NCBI GenBank assembly: GCA_963576735.1
Contig: OY755198.1
Coordinates: 5,456,001 to 5,520,000, forward strand
Direction: 5' to 3'
Length of the DNA stretch: 64,000 nt
From: Bedellia somnulentella
Lineage: Eukaryota; Arthropoda; Insecta; Lepidoptera; Bedelliidae
Shown here in pieces: positions 30,360 to 43,000 of the stretch; the first letter of the stretch is position 1, and every line of letters begins with the position of its first letter. The notes beneath the pieces were generated by a model that saw only the letters and a program-made list of their open reading frames with translations, was not told the origin of the DNA and searched no databases. The position numbers and the translations under genes were made by a program.

Positions 30360-30610
30360 CTTTTTTTATATACATAAAAGAAAGTTGTGTTAGGTACATT
30401 ACTTATAACTCAAGAAAGGATGAAACAATCTAGTGAATAATTGGTAGAGAGGTAGATTGGAACCAGGAAAAACCCAGGAATACTTTTAAATATAATAAAA
30501 GGAGTGAAGATTTTTTTGTATGTCAGTAATGAAAACGCTCCGAAACAACTTAACCAATTTCAAATATTCTTTAACCAATGAAAAGCTAAAACATCGTAAA
30601 ATATCGTAGG
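30360..30610. other. AT-rich spacer upstream of hand exon
   Basis: No repeat end or ORF was recognised. Confidence 0.3.
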
Positions 30611-30617
30611 AGTAAGC

Positions 30618-30867
30618 CGTGTAGTGTCGGCTTAGAATTACACTACCCCATTTCTACCCGTGGGTGAACGTAAGAGGCGACTAAGGGTATAGGGGCTTTT
30701 TAAGTGATTTTTGGGCGATGTGGTTGGAGACCCGTCACCAAAAACATTTTTTATTACCATCTTTTCCCCCATCAACTTCCAAAAGTGGCTGAGGAATTTC
30801 CCATTCCAAAGCTCTGGCTACCCCCCCGTTAAGGGATTTATAGCCGTGAGTATATGTATATATGTAT
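30618..30867 (+). mobile_element. SINE-A, full length with target duplication
   Basis: Flanked by GAGTAAGC at 30610-30617 and 30868-30875. It sits about 110 bp upstream of the first hand coding exon, in the preceding intron. Confidence 0.85.
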
Positions 30868-30887
30868 GAGTAAGCAGTGAAAACTAT

Positions 30888-30926
30888 TTAACTCAATCGT
30901 GCGAAGCCGGGGCGGACCTTTAGTAA
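30888..30926 (+). repeat. Helitron 3' end fragment
   Basis: TCGTGCGAAGCCGGGGCGGACC followed by TTTAGT resembles the terminal hairpin and CTAG end of lepidopteran Helitrons, with the last bases mutated. Confidence 0.5.
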
Positions 30927-30967
30927 TACGTAAAGTAACTTTTGAAATAATTAAGTTTTTTTTTCAG

Positions 30968-30978
30968 CATTTGCAGTG
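30968..30978 (+). other. hand: Splice acceptor and 5' UTR just before the hand start codon
   Basis: A T-rich tract ends TTTTTTCAG (AG at 30966-30967), with a second AG at 30975-30976 (TTTGCAG), then TGATG. The ATG at 30979 therefore follows a short untranslated piece of 2 or 11 bases. A non-coding first exon must lie upstream. Confidence 0.7.
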
Positions 30979-31066
30979 ATGTCAAGCTACGGGTCAATGT
31001 CACCTTCAGATGAAGGCTTTGATAGATATGAGCCTCCTTTCTACTGCCCTCCTCATGGACAACAAG
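30979..31066 (+). CDS. hand: hand coding exon 1
   Basis: Starts [20 protein letters not shown] and ends with donor CAAG|GTAATG, leaving phase 1. ATG 30979 is preferred because it follows the acceptor directly and is the first ATG in frame. Confidence 0.85.
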
Positions 31067-34000
31067 GTAATGATAAAAAGTATTTACCTTTTAAGTTACT
31101 AGCAAGCTGAACCAACTTTGGTTGGAACCATCGAACCTCCATGTATAGGTGCGATGGTATAAATTCCACACTAGGTAAGCAGGTGTGTAGCAGCAGCTGT
31201 GTAGTGTCGGCTTAGAATAGCACTACCCCATTTCTTCCGGTGGGTGTACGTAAGAGGCGACTAACGGTATTGGGGCTTTTTAAGGGATTTTTGGGAGATG
31301 CGGTTGGAGACCCATCACCAACAACCTTTATTCTACCATCTTTTCCCCACTCAACTTCCAAAAGTGGCTGAGAAATTTCTAATTTCTCAGCTCTGGCTAC
31401 CCCTTTTAGGGATTTATAGCCGTGAGTATATGTATGTATGTAAACAGGAGCAGAATTAGATTAGAGAATATGAAGATAGTAAAATAATAATGGTTTGCGA
31501 TGAACCCACGTCGCCCAACAGTCACTTAAAAAGTTTATACGAGTTAGGTTAGGTTACATACATACATATACTCACGGCTATAAATACCAAAGAGGGGTAG
31601 ATACTCCTCAGCCACATTTGAAAGTTGATAGGGGACAAAATGGTAGAAATAAGGTACCTATTATTGGTGATGGGTCTCCAACCGCATCGCCCTTACAAGT
31701 TCTATTTTCTACACATTAACAAACAATTTGAATGTTTTTGTTCATGAAAACCTCATGTGGGGATTATTAATAATTAATAAAGGAAAGAAAAATTTCGACA
31801 CTGGCGGGAACACTACTTAAAAGTGTAAAAGAAACAAAGGATAGAAGAATTTCGCGCTGGCAGCCATTGACACGGTAGCTCAATTGGCACAGCGACGGGG
31901 GCGTATACCCGAAGGTCGCGGGTTCGAACCCCGCCAGTGTCGAAATTTTTCTTTCCTTTAATAACATCTTTTATTTATGAGTAATAATCCCCACATGAGG
32001 AATTCATGTCAAAAAACATTAAACTATTTTAATGCTATTATTACCATTACTTGGTCTAGGAAAGATTTCAATGGTATTGGTTTCCTCAGGCTCCCCAATG
32101 GACAGCGCCATTTACTGGCAAACTGCGACGGATGCGCGGGAGTTCGAAACACAAGAGATGTTCCACGACACGAACCATTATATAAGCAGAAATTATGGTA
32201 AGCTCATTAAATAAACGATAATTATATGTTTTTTAAAGTTTATTTGTGTTTAACGTGTAGTGTCGGCTTAGAATAACACTACCCCATTTCTACCCGTGGG
32301 TGATCGTAAGAGGCGACTAAGGGTATAGGGGCTTTTTAAGTGATTTTTGGGCGATGCGGTTGGAGACCCATCACCAACAACCTTTGTACTACCATCTTTT
32401 CCCCACTCAACTTCCAAAAGTGGCTGCGGAATTTGTTATTTCTCAGCTCTGGCTACCCCTTTTAGGGATTCATAGCCGTGAGTATATGTATGTATGTTTA
32501 ATCTTGCTCTATTCCGGATTAGTAGGTGTTTTTCTGAGAGAGAAATCCGTGCGAAACTCGTCGACACACATATATCTCTTCTAATTTAAACTTAATACAA
32601 TAGAGGGAATGTTTGAAAGTAGATTTGTGAGAGGTTAGGTCATAGTCGTGACAACAGCCGTAATAGTCCAATGGGTAGAACGACCGCCCGTCAATACAGA
32701 CAGGCGTGAGTTCAAATCCCGGTTCGAGCCTACATCAATTTGTCTTTTCCAAATTCTAAATGTGTGCTTAATTTATCATGGTTGTTCACGATGACGGAAA
32801 ACATCGTGAGAAAACCCACAAAGCAGAGTTGTACTTAGGGCCGGCGCTGACTGCCGGCATGGCATGGCAAAGGATTTCGGTACAGATATAGTTATTTTAA
32901 TCTTATTACCATGATGGAAGTTTTTAGGTTCTACAATGCGCACGTTGCTATGAAATGTTTAAATGTATAGATTGAATTTGTTATCTTGTTGTAAGCAACC
33001 TGTTTTTTGAGCAAATAAATAAAAAAAAAAAAAATGAGTATAGAATTCATTTTACTTTATTTTGACACAACGATGCCGACGTTCTGTCCTACCGCGGCCT
33101 CTCTCGGCATCGTTGTGTCAAAATGAATTCTATACGCATGGTAATAAGATTAAAAATGCTATATCTGTACCGAAATGCTTTGCCATGCCATGCCGGCAGT
33201 CAGCGCCGGCCCTTAGTCATGTGAAAGTGCAATCGTACAAAGCGGCGATGGGCCTGCCCCCTATCACGTGTGTACACTGTCCGAGCAGAACGTGGGTACT
33301 CTGAACACCAGGCGATGATGTCACGTGACGTGCAGAAGTATTAGTACCTCTGCCAACCCCATCAGGGATAAACGGCGTGAGCGCTTGGGTCTTAGTTATG
33401 TCAGTAGAGAACGACCGTGGAAGAGAGGACACATTTATGTCTTATAAAGTATGCAAGAAAAGCATCGTCCAAAGTATTAAGAAAGGTTATGTACAGTTCT
33501 CCAAAATAAATAATGCACATGCAGATCTTCGGTCATTTTCGTATTCCGGAAAAAGCCGAATAATTGAATCGTAAGCGCCCTAAACGTTGCACTTGCATTT
33601 TGCAACTTGTCTAAAAGTAATACGTTTCAATATCTTGTGTTCTCAAACGAAAACAATTTGTGCGGGCGCGGTGGCTGTCGCCGGGCTGTCAAAGGTCCGT
33701 TAAGAGCTTATTCCATTTGTCTGAATGAAGACGTCTGAAAGCCACAGAATCTGAATTCAGACTAGTGGAACAACGTTCAGAACGCTAGGCTTCTGGAAAG
33801 TAGACAAATTTGTGTAGTGGAATAACAAGCGTCTGCGGCAGTAACTTCGAAGGACGTCTGAATTCAGAAAAGACAAAGTGTAATGGAATAAGCTCTTTAA
33901 TGTCAATCGTCTTTCTTTACATATTGTTGGTGATATGGCTCTATGTAGAATTATATAGAGCTGCTATCTTACCCCTTCTTGGTTTTGTTTTCAAAAGTTA

Positions 34001-37000
34001 ATTTAATTTGAACTTTATTGGAGCGAAGCTGCATTTACCCCCAACTTTTGTGTTAGGCTTGTCACAGAACTCCTCCTAAAAACGGTTGATCCGATCACAG
34101 CCAAATTTTGCACGATGGTTCAAGACATCAAGGACAAGGTTTTAAAAGCTTGTAGCATATTCGCAACAGTGTGGATATCCTCGCATTTTGGACATATCGA
34201 TCATCACGAAAATCAACATGAAATCATCGAATCAAATTTCGTTACTAATAAATTATGACATGCACTTAACCACTCTATATACATATCGTCTCTCGACGCT
34301 CATGGAACACGATCGTTGCCGAATAGTGACGAAGATTTCTATGTCCATAATTAATTTTGGGGAAATGTATGAAATTATTGATGAAAGTGGGCGATAGACT
34401 CTGTCTATTCCAATGGGAACTAATGGCGTGAGTATATGAACTAGTGAACAATATTTTCGACAATAACGTACGTCTGTGAAATGTCACAATTAAAAGATAG
34501 CCGTGTAGTGCCGGCTTAGAATGTCACAACCCATTTCTTTCTACGGGTGTCGTAAGAGGCAACTGAGGGTATAAATATTTTTTAAGTGGTTTTTGGGCGA
34601 TGTGGCTACAATCTTGTCCCCTAACAACTTCCAATTGTGGCTGAAGAGTTTCTAGCTCTGAAGCTCTGGCTACCCCTTTTTGGTGTTTATAGCCGTGAGT
34701 ATATTCTGTATGTATGCAGAAGATTGCCTTGTAACTGTAAATATATTCGATCAGCCTAATGCGATAGCTTATTTTCTCGCAGGTTACGAAGACTTGCAAA
34801 TGATAAGCAGCGAGTCTTTCGAGGGTTACCATCAACAGAACATACACTCGTTTATGCAGAGTAATGTAGGTAAGTCATAAAAGCTCTGGTAACACAAATA
34901 ATCAGTATTCAAAAAGAGTATGGACATTGGTCTAAATATCAATTATATTTGTGTATTTCCCATCTTATTTTGTGGATTGCGTAGATGGTTTTTGTTTAGT
35001 ATGTGGTTGTTATTCCGAGTTTTTATTTGATTTTAACTCACATAAATGCGAAGTATAACCAACAAAATTCAAAACCATTGAATCAACCAATCAGGGTATA
35101 GGAAAAAAATATTTTAACAATTCGTTTTTAGCCGAATTCAGTTAATTCAGAAATTTTTGGTCTTAACTACGTTTGGTTTCCGCTCTATTTAATATATTAA
35201 TCTTTATATATTATTTCTGTATGCCTCTTTCTTGCCCGGAAGCCTGTGACGCGATGAGTTAAGCTAGAAATTTGGTTCAGGTATCGTTTTGTACAGTTCG
35301 CGGCCGTGGGGTGCACAAAATGTAACTGGATTAAGTTAATTGTTACAGAATTTCAAAGTTTCGATTTTGGCCCATAGACTTTGCTTGAGTGTCATAAGCG
35401 CGCGCAAACTTTAGTCGATCAGAGATGCGCTGTGATTGGTCGGAATTTTTTCAAACCGGCCAATCAGAAAAAATCACTCGAAATTCAAAAGAGCTGCGCT
35501 GTGATTGGTCGGAAAATTTCAAAATAAACTCATTTTATTGGACGCGACGTAGTCGCGCCAGGGTTACCCACTAGTACATGTAGAATACGCATTATAGGAT
35601 AATATATCTATAGGTGCAGTGTAGGCACAACTTATATTGACAATTTAAATGATGGAATTTTAAAAAAAATTGTACTGAACTGCGTATTTTTTTCTTCTCT
35701 ATTTAGTTAGGTCCTCTATGATGAACATTGACTTATTTAAGATTTATTCGGTATGCAAAGTTTTACAAAAGTGGTGCTGATTATGAAACCATTTCGAGAT
35801 GTTATGTTTTTAAAACATATTTTCTTAAAATTAAATCAAACAGAGCTAAGATGACCGTTATTTTGGCAAAAAACTGTAACAGTATTTGACCTTCAGCGTT
35901 ATGTCAAAGACATTCGTTCTTGCAGTTTATTAATAAAACATCGAAAATCATAGGTTTGTTTAGTATAATATCGTAATAATTTCATTTGGGATCACAAATT
36001 CGTGAAATATTTTGTAATTAGCAACATTTTTACTAAACATTTCGCTTTATTTGCATGTCGCTACGTGATATTTTCAATCGATGACGTCATTAAGTACAAA
36101 AATTGAACAACTTTTTAAAAATCATAACTTTGCAATTACTAATTTTAAATGAAAAATATTCAAATTAGTTTTTTATTTTCGGGTTTTGCTATCGAATAAA
36201 AATATTTAATAAATACAAAAAAAAAACTTTGCATACCGAATTCGGAACCCTTCGTTTTGTGAGTGAGTCATATCAGGACATTTTTATATTGTTGGCTTGA
36301 ATTACTTTGTGGAAATCCAATCTCCCAAAAATTCTCACAAACTTTTCCCCAACCCAGGTATAGACTGCGACCTTCAACTTCGCCAATTCGACAGACCAGC
36401 GCCACCTTTCGTCCGAGTAGTGAAACGGAGAAACACAGCCAATAAGAAAGAGAGACGAAGAACACAGAGTATCAATACTGCTTTCACTGACTTACGGGAT
36501 TGTATACCTAATGTTCCGGCTGATACTAAGCTTTCTAAGGTGAGTGAGGGGATTAAGGAACTAGGAAGAATTACTCCTTATGAATTATTTGCGTGAAAAT
36601 ATATAACTTATAGGACTCCGGAATATGGCAGCTTCTTGATTTTCACAGAATTTTCATTATCGGCTGTGATGGCTTCTACTGTTTTATTTTTACATACACA
36701 CATACATAAATTCTCAGCTATTACATACATACATATACTCACGGCTGTAAATCCCTAGAAGGGCTAGCCAGAGCTAAGGAATTAGAAAATCCTCAGCCAC
36801 TTTTGGAAAGTTGAGTGGGGTAAAGATGGTAAAATGAAGGTTTTTGGTGATAGGTCTCCAACCGCATCGCCCAAAAATCTCTTAAAAGCCCCAATACCGT
36901 TAATCGCCTCTTACGTACACCCACCGGCAGAAATGGGGTAGTGCTATTCTAAGCCGACACTACACAGCAAGTACATCCCTGAAAATGTTAACATAAGCTT

Positions 37001-40000
37001 TAGATTTATAAATCACATCAGACACTTTTGGTTGGTTGGACATCAAGGTTGTCGGTGGGTGGTGGATTAAAAAACCGCATCCCCTTAGTCGCCTCGTACG
37101 CTACTCGTAGCAACAAAAAGGTTTGAACTATTCTAAGCCGACAAAACACAGTTCATCCCAAAAATCACATTGTTAGATAAATAATTGAGTATAGAGTATT
37201 AAATAGTTTCTTCTATGGTTTTTATAAACGTACTGATCTCACCATTCAAAGGTTGTCTGAAAGAGATTGCTTTAGGCAATAAGACCGCCAATTGTACTTC
37301 TATTTAAGAAATAATCTGTATAAAATGTCTTTATCTACATACTCATACATACATATACTCACGGCTATAAATCCCTAAAAGGGGTAGCCAGAGCTAAGAA
37401 ATTAGAAATTCCTCAGCCACTTTTGGAAGTTGAGTGGGGAAAAGATGGTAGAACAAAGGTTGTTGGTGATGGGTCTCCAACCGCATCGCCCAAAAATCCC
37501 TTAAAAAGCCCCAATTCCGTTAGTCGCCTCTTACGTACATCCACCGGAAGAAAACAGAATTATTAACGAATGGGGTAGTGCTATTCTAAGCCGACACTAC
37601 ACAGACATCCAATAAAGAATTTTCTATTCTATTCCTTCTCCTTTCAGATAAAAACCCTCCGACTAGCGACCTCGTACATATCGTACCTGATGAAGGTGCT
37701 GGAGAATGACGAGCCAGCCGGCGGGTTCCGAGCTGAGCTGCATCACACCCCGCCGAGGAGGCAGAGGAACCAATCTAGTGTGCAGGTAATTTGGGAAAAT
37801 GTTTAGTAGAGAATAGAGAGTCTGTGTAGTGTCGGCTTAGAATAGCACTACTCCATTTCTTCCTATGGGTGATCGTCAGAGGCGACTAAGGGTATCAAGG
37901 CTTTAAAGTGGCTTTTGGGCGACGCCGTTGGAGACCCATCACCAAAACTATTTATTTTACAATCTTAATGCCACTTCCAAAAGAGGTTGAAGAATTTTAT
38001 GATTTTAAAGTTTTGGCTACCTCTTTTAGGGATTTATAGCCGTGAGTTTATGAATGTATGTATGTTTGCACAACTGTGTAGGCTCATCTTATATTCAATC
38101 TCGCCTATTTCTTAATATTTTTGGGTGGTTTTGAAGTCTATTCATTGCAGACAAACAAACATACAAAGATGTTTTTTAAAGATACTAAGGTATTTCATCT
38201 TGCTATGTTGCAATAAATATATAAATAGCTATAAAATAATTTACGGCTAGATAGAAACTTGGTTTGTATCAACTTGTATTATTAAATTACTATGATATAG
38301 ATTTGGCGCCAATTTGAGATATTAGATAATAGGCCGGGAGGTGGCAATATAATATTAGTTGAAATGAAACCCTTGCTTTTGTGATAGTCAGGGGCAAAAT
38401 TTTTAGCTGAAATAGGACTAAGGTTTTTGTAGTTTTGTAAGATGCAGATTTTTGTGTGAAAAACAACGTTTTGTTTCTGCCTTGTTTTCGAATTGGCAGA
38501 TCAAGTCTTTCGTATATGTTGTACTTATTTATTAGTAAAGTTTTTCTTTCTATTTTCTCGTGGCTTTAAATTTATGTTAAAATTAAATGATTTATGATAT
38601 AGCAATTTTTTCTATTGTTTAATATTATACTAGGGGCTCGTCTATTCTAATTATACTTTAACACGTTCGCTGCGGAACTAAAACGGGCGTTTTCTTATGT
38701 GGTGCGTTAACTGGCCGATTAGAAAATCGGCTGGTATCAAACTCTCGAACATTATATTTGCGGTTTTTAGGAACGGTAATCGTAATTGTGCTCGCTGTTC
38801 CTCTACTCACGTAGTTCTGCTGTAGCTGTGGGGCAGTTTTCGCTTCCTTACTTGGCCCAGGAATGGCGATACTTATTGCGGATTGATTTTGCTGCAAGTC
38901 ATTATTTCTTATATTGTTTTTGACAAAAACTTTTCTCCATTTTGAGTTGTCCTTATCAGAATTTTCACTTTCACTGTTTTCATCTTGCTGATACGATAAT
39001 TCCAGCATTCTTCTACACCGTTTATTTTGACGAGGCATAATAAATGATTAAAACTATAACAAAAAAAATGTAAACAAACACTGGAATAACGCACTATCGT
39101 ATTTACGTCTATTCTCGATAATTATGTTACGGCACTAATCGGAAGTAAACGATTCTATTACCTACAACAGTGCGGGAAGGGGTGGAGTGACCTTGTGATC
39201 TATTACGGGCCTTTCGGCCTGTTACCCGCAAGGAATCGAAAAAAATATTAATCAGTGCGTTATCAGGCCGAAAAACCTTAGCACAGTTTTAATGCTTTAT
39301 TAAGTAGCCCTTAAAGTCCTAAACTCAAACCTATACTTGTCTCTTTTGTACATATAGTAACACTCATTATACACCCCCCGCACCAGACGAAGTTCATCGT
39401 TTTTCGCCTCCGCACAGAGCGGGAGTACATGCATCGGGCATTTAGGCCTTCTATCGCAGCGAACGTGTTAAAAGGCCATCACATTCAAACACCTGTTTCA
39501 TTTTTGTTTTCAATAAAATGAATTTACAATCATGCATGACACAACTACAACTCACCCAAATATGTTCAAATGGGTTATTAATACCTTTCTTTTTTTACCT
39601 ATTAAATAAATTTTTATTACATTCATAATAAAACATAATTCAATCAAAGTAATCAAACACACAAAACGCTGCACTCTGCTCCCGTCTTATACCGCGATAG
39701 CAAGAGGGGCCATGTGGCTCCTAAAACATTATCCAGACCTGTTTTCTGTTTTACGATAGCACGGGCTCAGATAAATTTACCTATTTTGCAGTGTACGGAT
39801 GTTTATGTTATATTTCCTTTATTACTTTACTTACTACTTGGTGTTGGAAATAACTATGTTTTTGTAAATAACTTACTACTTGGTGTTGGAAATAACTATG
39901 TATTATGTGTATGGGGGATTATATTGGGGATGATTTTGAAGTATACCTGGGATGTTATGTTCTTCTTGGACTTGAAATTATATCCTTGTCAAAACTAAAA

Positions 40001-43000
40001 TCCATTCTAGCAATTATTGAATTTGCCGATACCAAGACAGAAATAAAATAATATGCGATCAGTTGACTGACGTGCTTATGTCAAAGCAGTATCAATTATT
40101 TTCACGATCACATGTCGAGATTGAAACCTCTTAACTCAAAACGTTCACGCCGTATAGCCCCGAAGGGGTTGGCAGAGGTGCTAATAATTCTGTGTCTGAA
40201 ATAGTCCTATAGGGTATTTTTATAATTTTGTCACGATGGAAAATATTTCTTTGTTATAATATAACCCACTTAACAGGTTACAATTTTTTTACCTCTGTAC
40301 GGTTATAATTATAACCCACGCCACTCATATGGGTAAGAAAGAATCCATGTATATAGCCCGATTCAGGCCTCGAACTCGATTTCGCCTACGTTGAAGTCCG
40401 AGTAATTTGCCACTTTTGTCCAAGTTCTCATGGTTGATTTTATAGCCTAGATTTAACGATTAATTTTTTCGACATGTCGAGATACTACTCGGATTGAAAA
40501 ATAAATTAATTCGAGATAAAAATACGTTAACATTAACTCCCACTACCTTTATAGGGGTGGCGAATGTATTTTGAACTATATAACTGGTCGTTTTAGTAAT
40601 TTTTTGTTCAGAGTACCTACTATTTACCTACACAATTTACCCATATTTAAAAAATGGACCTTTGATCACCATATACAAATAATGTCATATGACTAAGGAT
40701 AAACACATCCATGTGCTTTTATTCGCTATGTTTTTTCTCTCCGTAAATTACTTTGAAACATTGTGTCTCCGATTTAGCATAGGAAATATAATATTTATTA
40801 TACTAATTCGATCTACATACATACTCACATTATAACTTCTCATTGGGGAAGGGACTATCGATTGCCACTATATAGATGTATTTAAACAAATCTTGTCTCC
40901 TCCATGGTTGTATACTAACATTATAATTCGATATCTCAACTAAGCTACCGAGATCGAAACTACGTAACTTTCTCAAGGGAACATATTAATAAATGTATCT
41001 CTGAACACAATCCCGCCTTATCTAAATGCTTTCATACTGTTACCACTTGAGACGGATAATGGCGCCAACCTTATGTCTGGTGTAGCTGATGGTGTTTTGA
41101 TGTTATTAATATTTTTTTTTATTAATATAAAAATACATAGGTATACGCTGTGTAGTGTCAGCATAGAATAGCACCACCCCATTTCTTTCGTTGGGTGTAC
41201 GTAAGAAGCGACTAACGCTATTATTAGGGCTATTAAGGGATTTATTTTATTTTATGGACCTGGACCTTTATTTTACCATCTTCTCCTGACTCAAGTTTCA
41301 AAAAGTGGCTAAAGAATTTCTAATTCCTTAGTTCTGGCTACCCCTTGAAGGGATTTATGTGTGTGTAAATGTATGTAATATAAAATACATACATTTTGAG
41401 ATATACTGACGCCGTTAGTTCCTACTTTGATGAACACAGACTATCAATTTATGTATTCGTATCCTGGCTGACTTAATAGTTCTGGCAAAGCTTAGTTTAC
41501 GTGTTCCGAGTCACGCTACAAGGAATAAACACGTATTCGCCCTAGGGGTCAGCAGGACCAATGTAGGTAAGAGGGCTCCTTTGTGCAGGATGTGCGATAC
41601 ATATAATATCTATTTCACGGATGCGGACTTATTCTGCTTTTCGAAGCAGCGCTGCAAGAAAATGTTTTTACTTATTTTAAAAAGTCCTTAATGTGTGTCT
41701 ATATTATCTTCTATACTTATAATAAATCTGTAGAGAGGTCAATTCTGTACATGAAATATATTTTCAAAATAACCATCAGGTGGTGATTAGGGATCGATAC
41801 TGATGCCAAAAATGCAATCAGTAAAATTTTTGTCTGTCTGTCTGTCTGTCGGTTTGTATATTCCTTATGGAAACAAAAACTACTCGACGGATTTTAACTA
41901 AACTTGGTACAATTATTCTTCATACACCTGCGCAGGTTTTTGTATACTTTCCAGGTGAGTAGTAAAGGGGAATTTTGGGAAATTTTGGGAAAACGGGAGA
42001 AGTTACTCCATTTTTTAAGCTTCCATCGCGTGTGCAGCCTCAATGGTTAAACTTACATAGAAATCATGTGTGACGAAAATATTCTTCATGAAATTATCTA
42101 AAAAAAAATCCTAAGCAGTTTATGTCTATCTTTTACGGTTGACTCACAATAACACGTGTAATTCCTGATAGCTTAGCAGTTTGGTTCATTCTGATTATAT
42201 TTGTTTACTCTTACGTTTGTAAACGTCTCACTCATCCCAAATTTAAAAAAGGTAACATTATTACCTATTCAATAAAAAAAATATCGTAGAAATCGGTAGA
42301 CAAACACCGAAATTATACATAAAATAAGCCATCGCGCCAGTGATCAAAACCAAATCTTTACTAATTTACATAACATACATACATAGATGGCGCCAGTAGT
42401 TGCATCCTACATCACGTAATGATTTATTTTTTAGACTGTTATAAATACTTCATAGCGTTTTATTTCAAAATATGCTATTAAACGGAAATACTGAACCGTT
42501 CATCAAAACTCATTTAAAATCACCAAACTACACTGTTTAGGGAGTGCTATAAATTTAATAAATTCAAAACATTGCGCTGAATTTCACAATGCTTGAGCAG
42601 TGACTGAAGAAAGAGACCTCAGATATTTAAAAAAAAACAACGCTACCCGTGCGAAGCTGGGACGATCCACTAGTTAATTATTATAATTATTGTTTAAATT
42701 TATCTGAAGAATGTTGTGTATTTACTTTTGTCTTATGTTCGTCGTGGTTGTTATCCGTTTTCATGTTTTATTTCTGTTTTTCTTGTTGTATTTCAGTAAT
42801 GATAACTTTTTTGTATTGTTGTATTGAAAAGTTAAGGAGATACCAAAATTTATTTACTTATGTTCTATGTGTTGTTTTTATATATTCTTTTTGCTATTTC
42901 TGTTTTTTCTCCTTAATAAATAAATAAATAAATAGACCTACCGATCTTCATTTACTATCATCAAGTTTTTAATACAAGCTGTTTCGTTTGTAACACTTCG

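Larger units (their letters stand above)
31067..32089 (+). other. hand: hand intron 1
   Basis: 1,023 bp. Holds a SINE-A (31197), a reversed SINE-A fragment (31556) and element T copy 3 (31744). The acceptor is TTTCCTCAG at 32081-32089. Confidence 0.8.
32651..33400 (+). mobile_element. SINE-B in hand intron 2, interrupted by MITE-G
   Basis: Head TAGTCCAATGGGTAGAACG and GAGTTCAAATCCCGG, body resuming after the MITE as TCATGTGAAAGTGCAATCG, and 3' end CTGCCAACCCCATCAGGG..GGCGTGAGCG. The MITE lies in the CTTAGTCATG site seen intact at 62767. Confidence 0.8.
32198..34782 (+). other. hand: hand intron 2
   Basis: 2,585 bp. Contains SINE-A (32254, 34500), the nested SINE-B/MITE-G/retroposon stack (32651-33400), a small TTA-flanked MITE (33703) and an RTE tail (34389). 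The region 33910-34380 is otherwise unassigned. The acceptor is TTTTCTCGCAG. Confidence 0.8.
34870..36357 (+). other. hand: hand intron 3
   Basis: 1,488 bp. Contains a CCAAT-rich repeat patch (35400-35580) and element E copy 3 (35746). 34900-35390 shows nothing recognisable. The acceptor is CCCAACCCAG. Confidence 0.8.
36540..37647 (+). other. hand: hand intron 4
   Basis: 1,108 bp, holding two reversed SINE-A copies (36723, 37342) and a decayed head fragment (37022). The acceptor is TCTCCTTTCAG. Confidence 0.8.

Noticed and set aside
31869..31941. Functional tRNA gene in hand intron 1
   Set aside because: Anticodon and D arms are defective and the sequence belongs to a repeated inverted element.
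33062..33304. 80-codon ORF and the similar 70-codon ORF at 1532-1744
   Set aside because: Both are translations of the MITE-G palindrome and therefore recur without being genes.
39714..39998. 94-codon ORF with repeated [10 protein letters not shown]
   Set aside because: The repeat is a plain DNA tandem duplication in intronic AT-rich sequence, with no homologous domain or start context.
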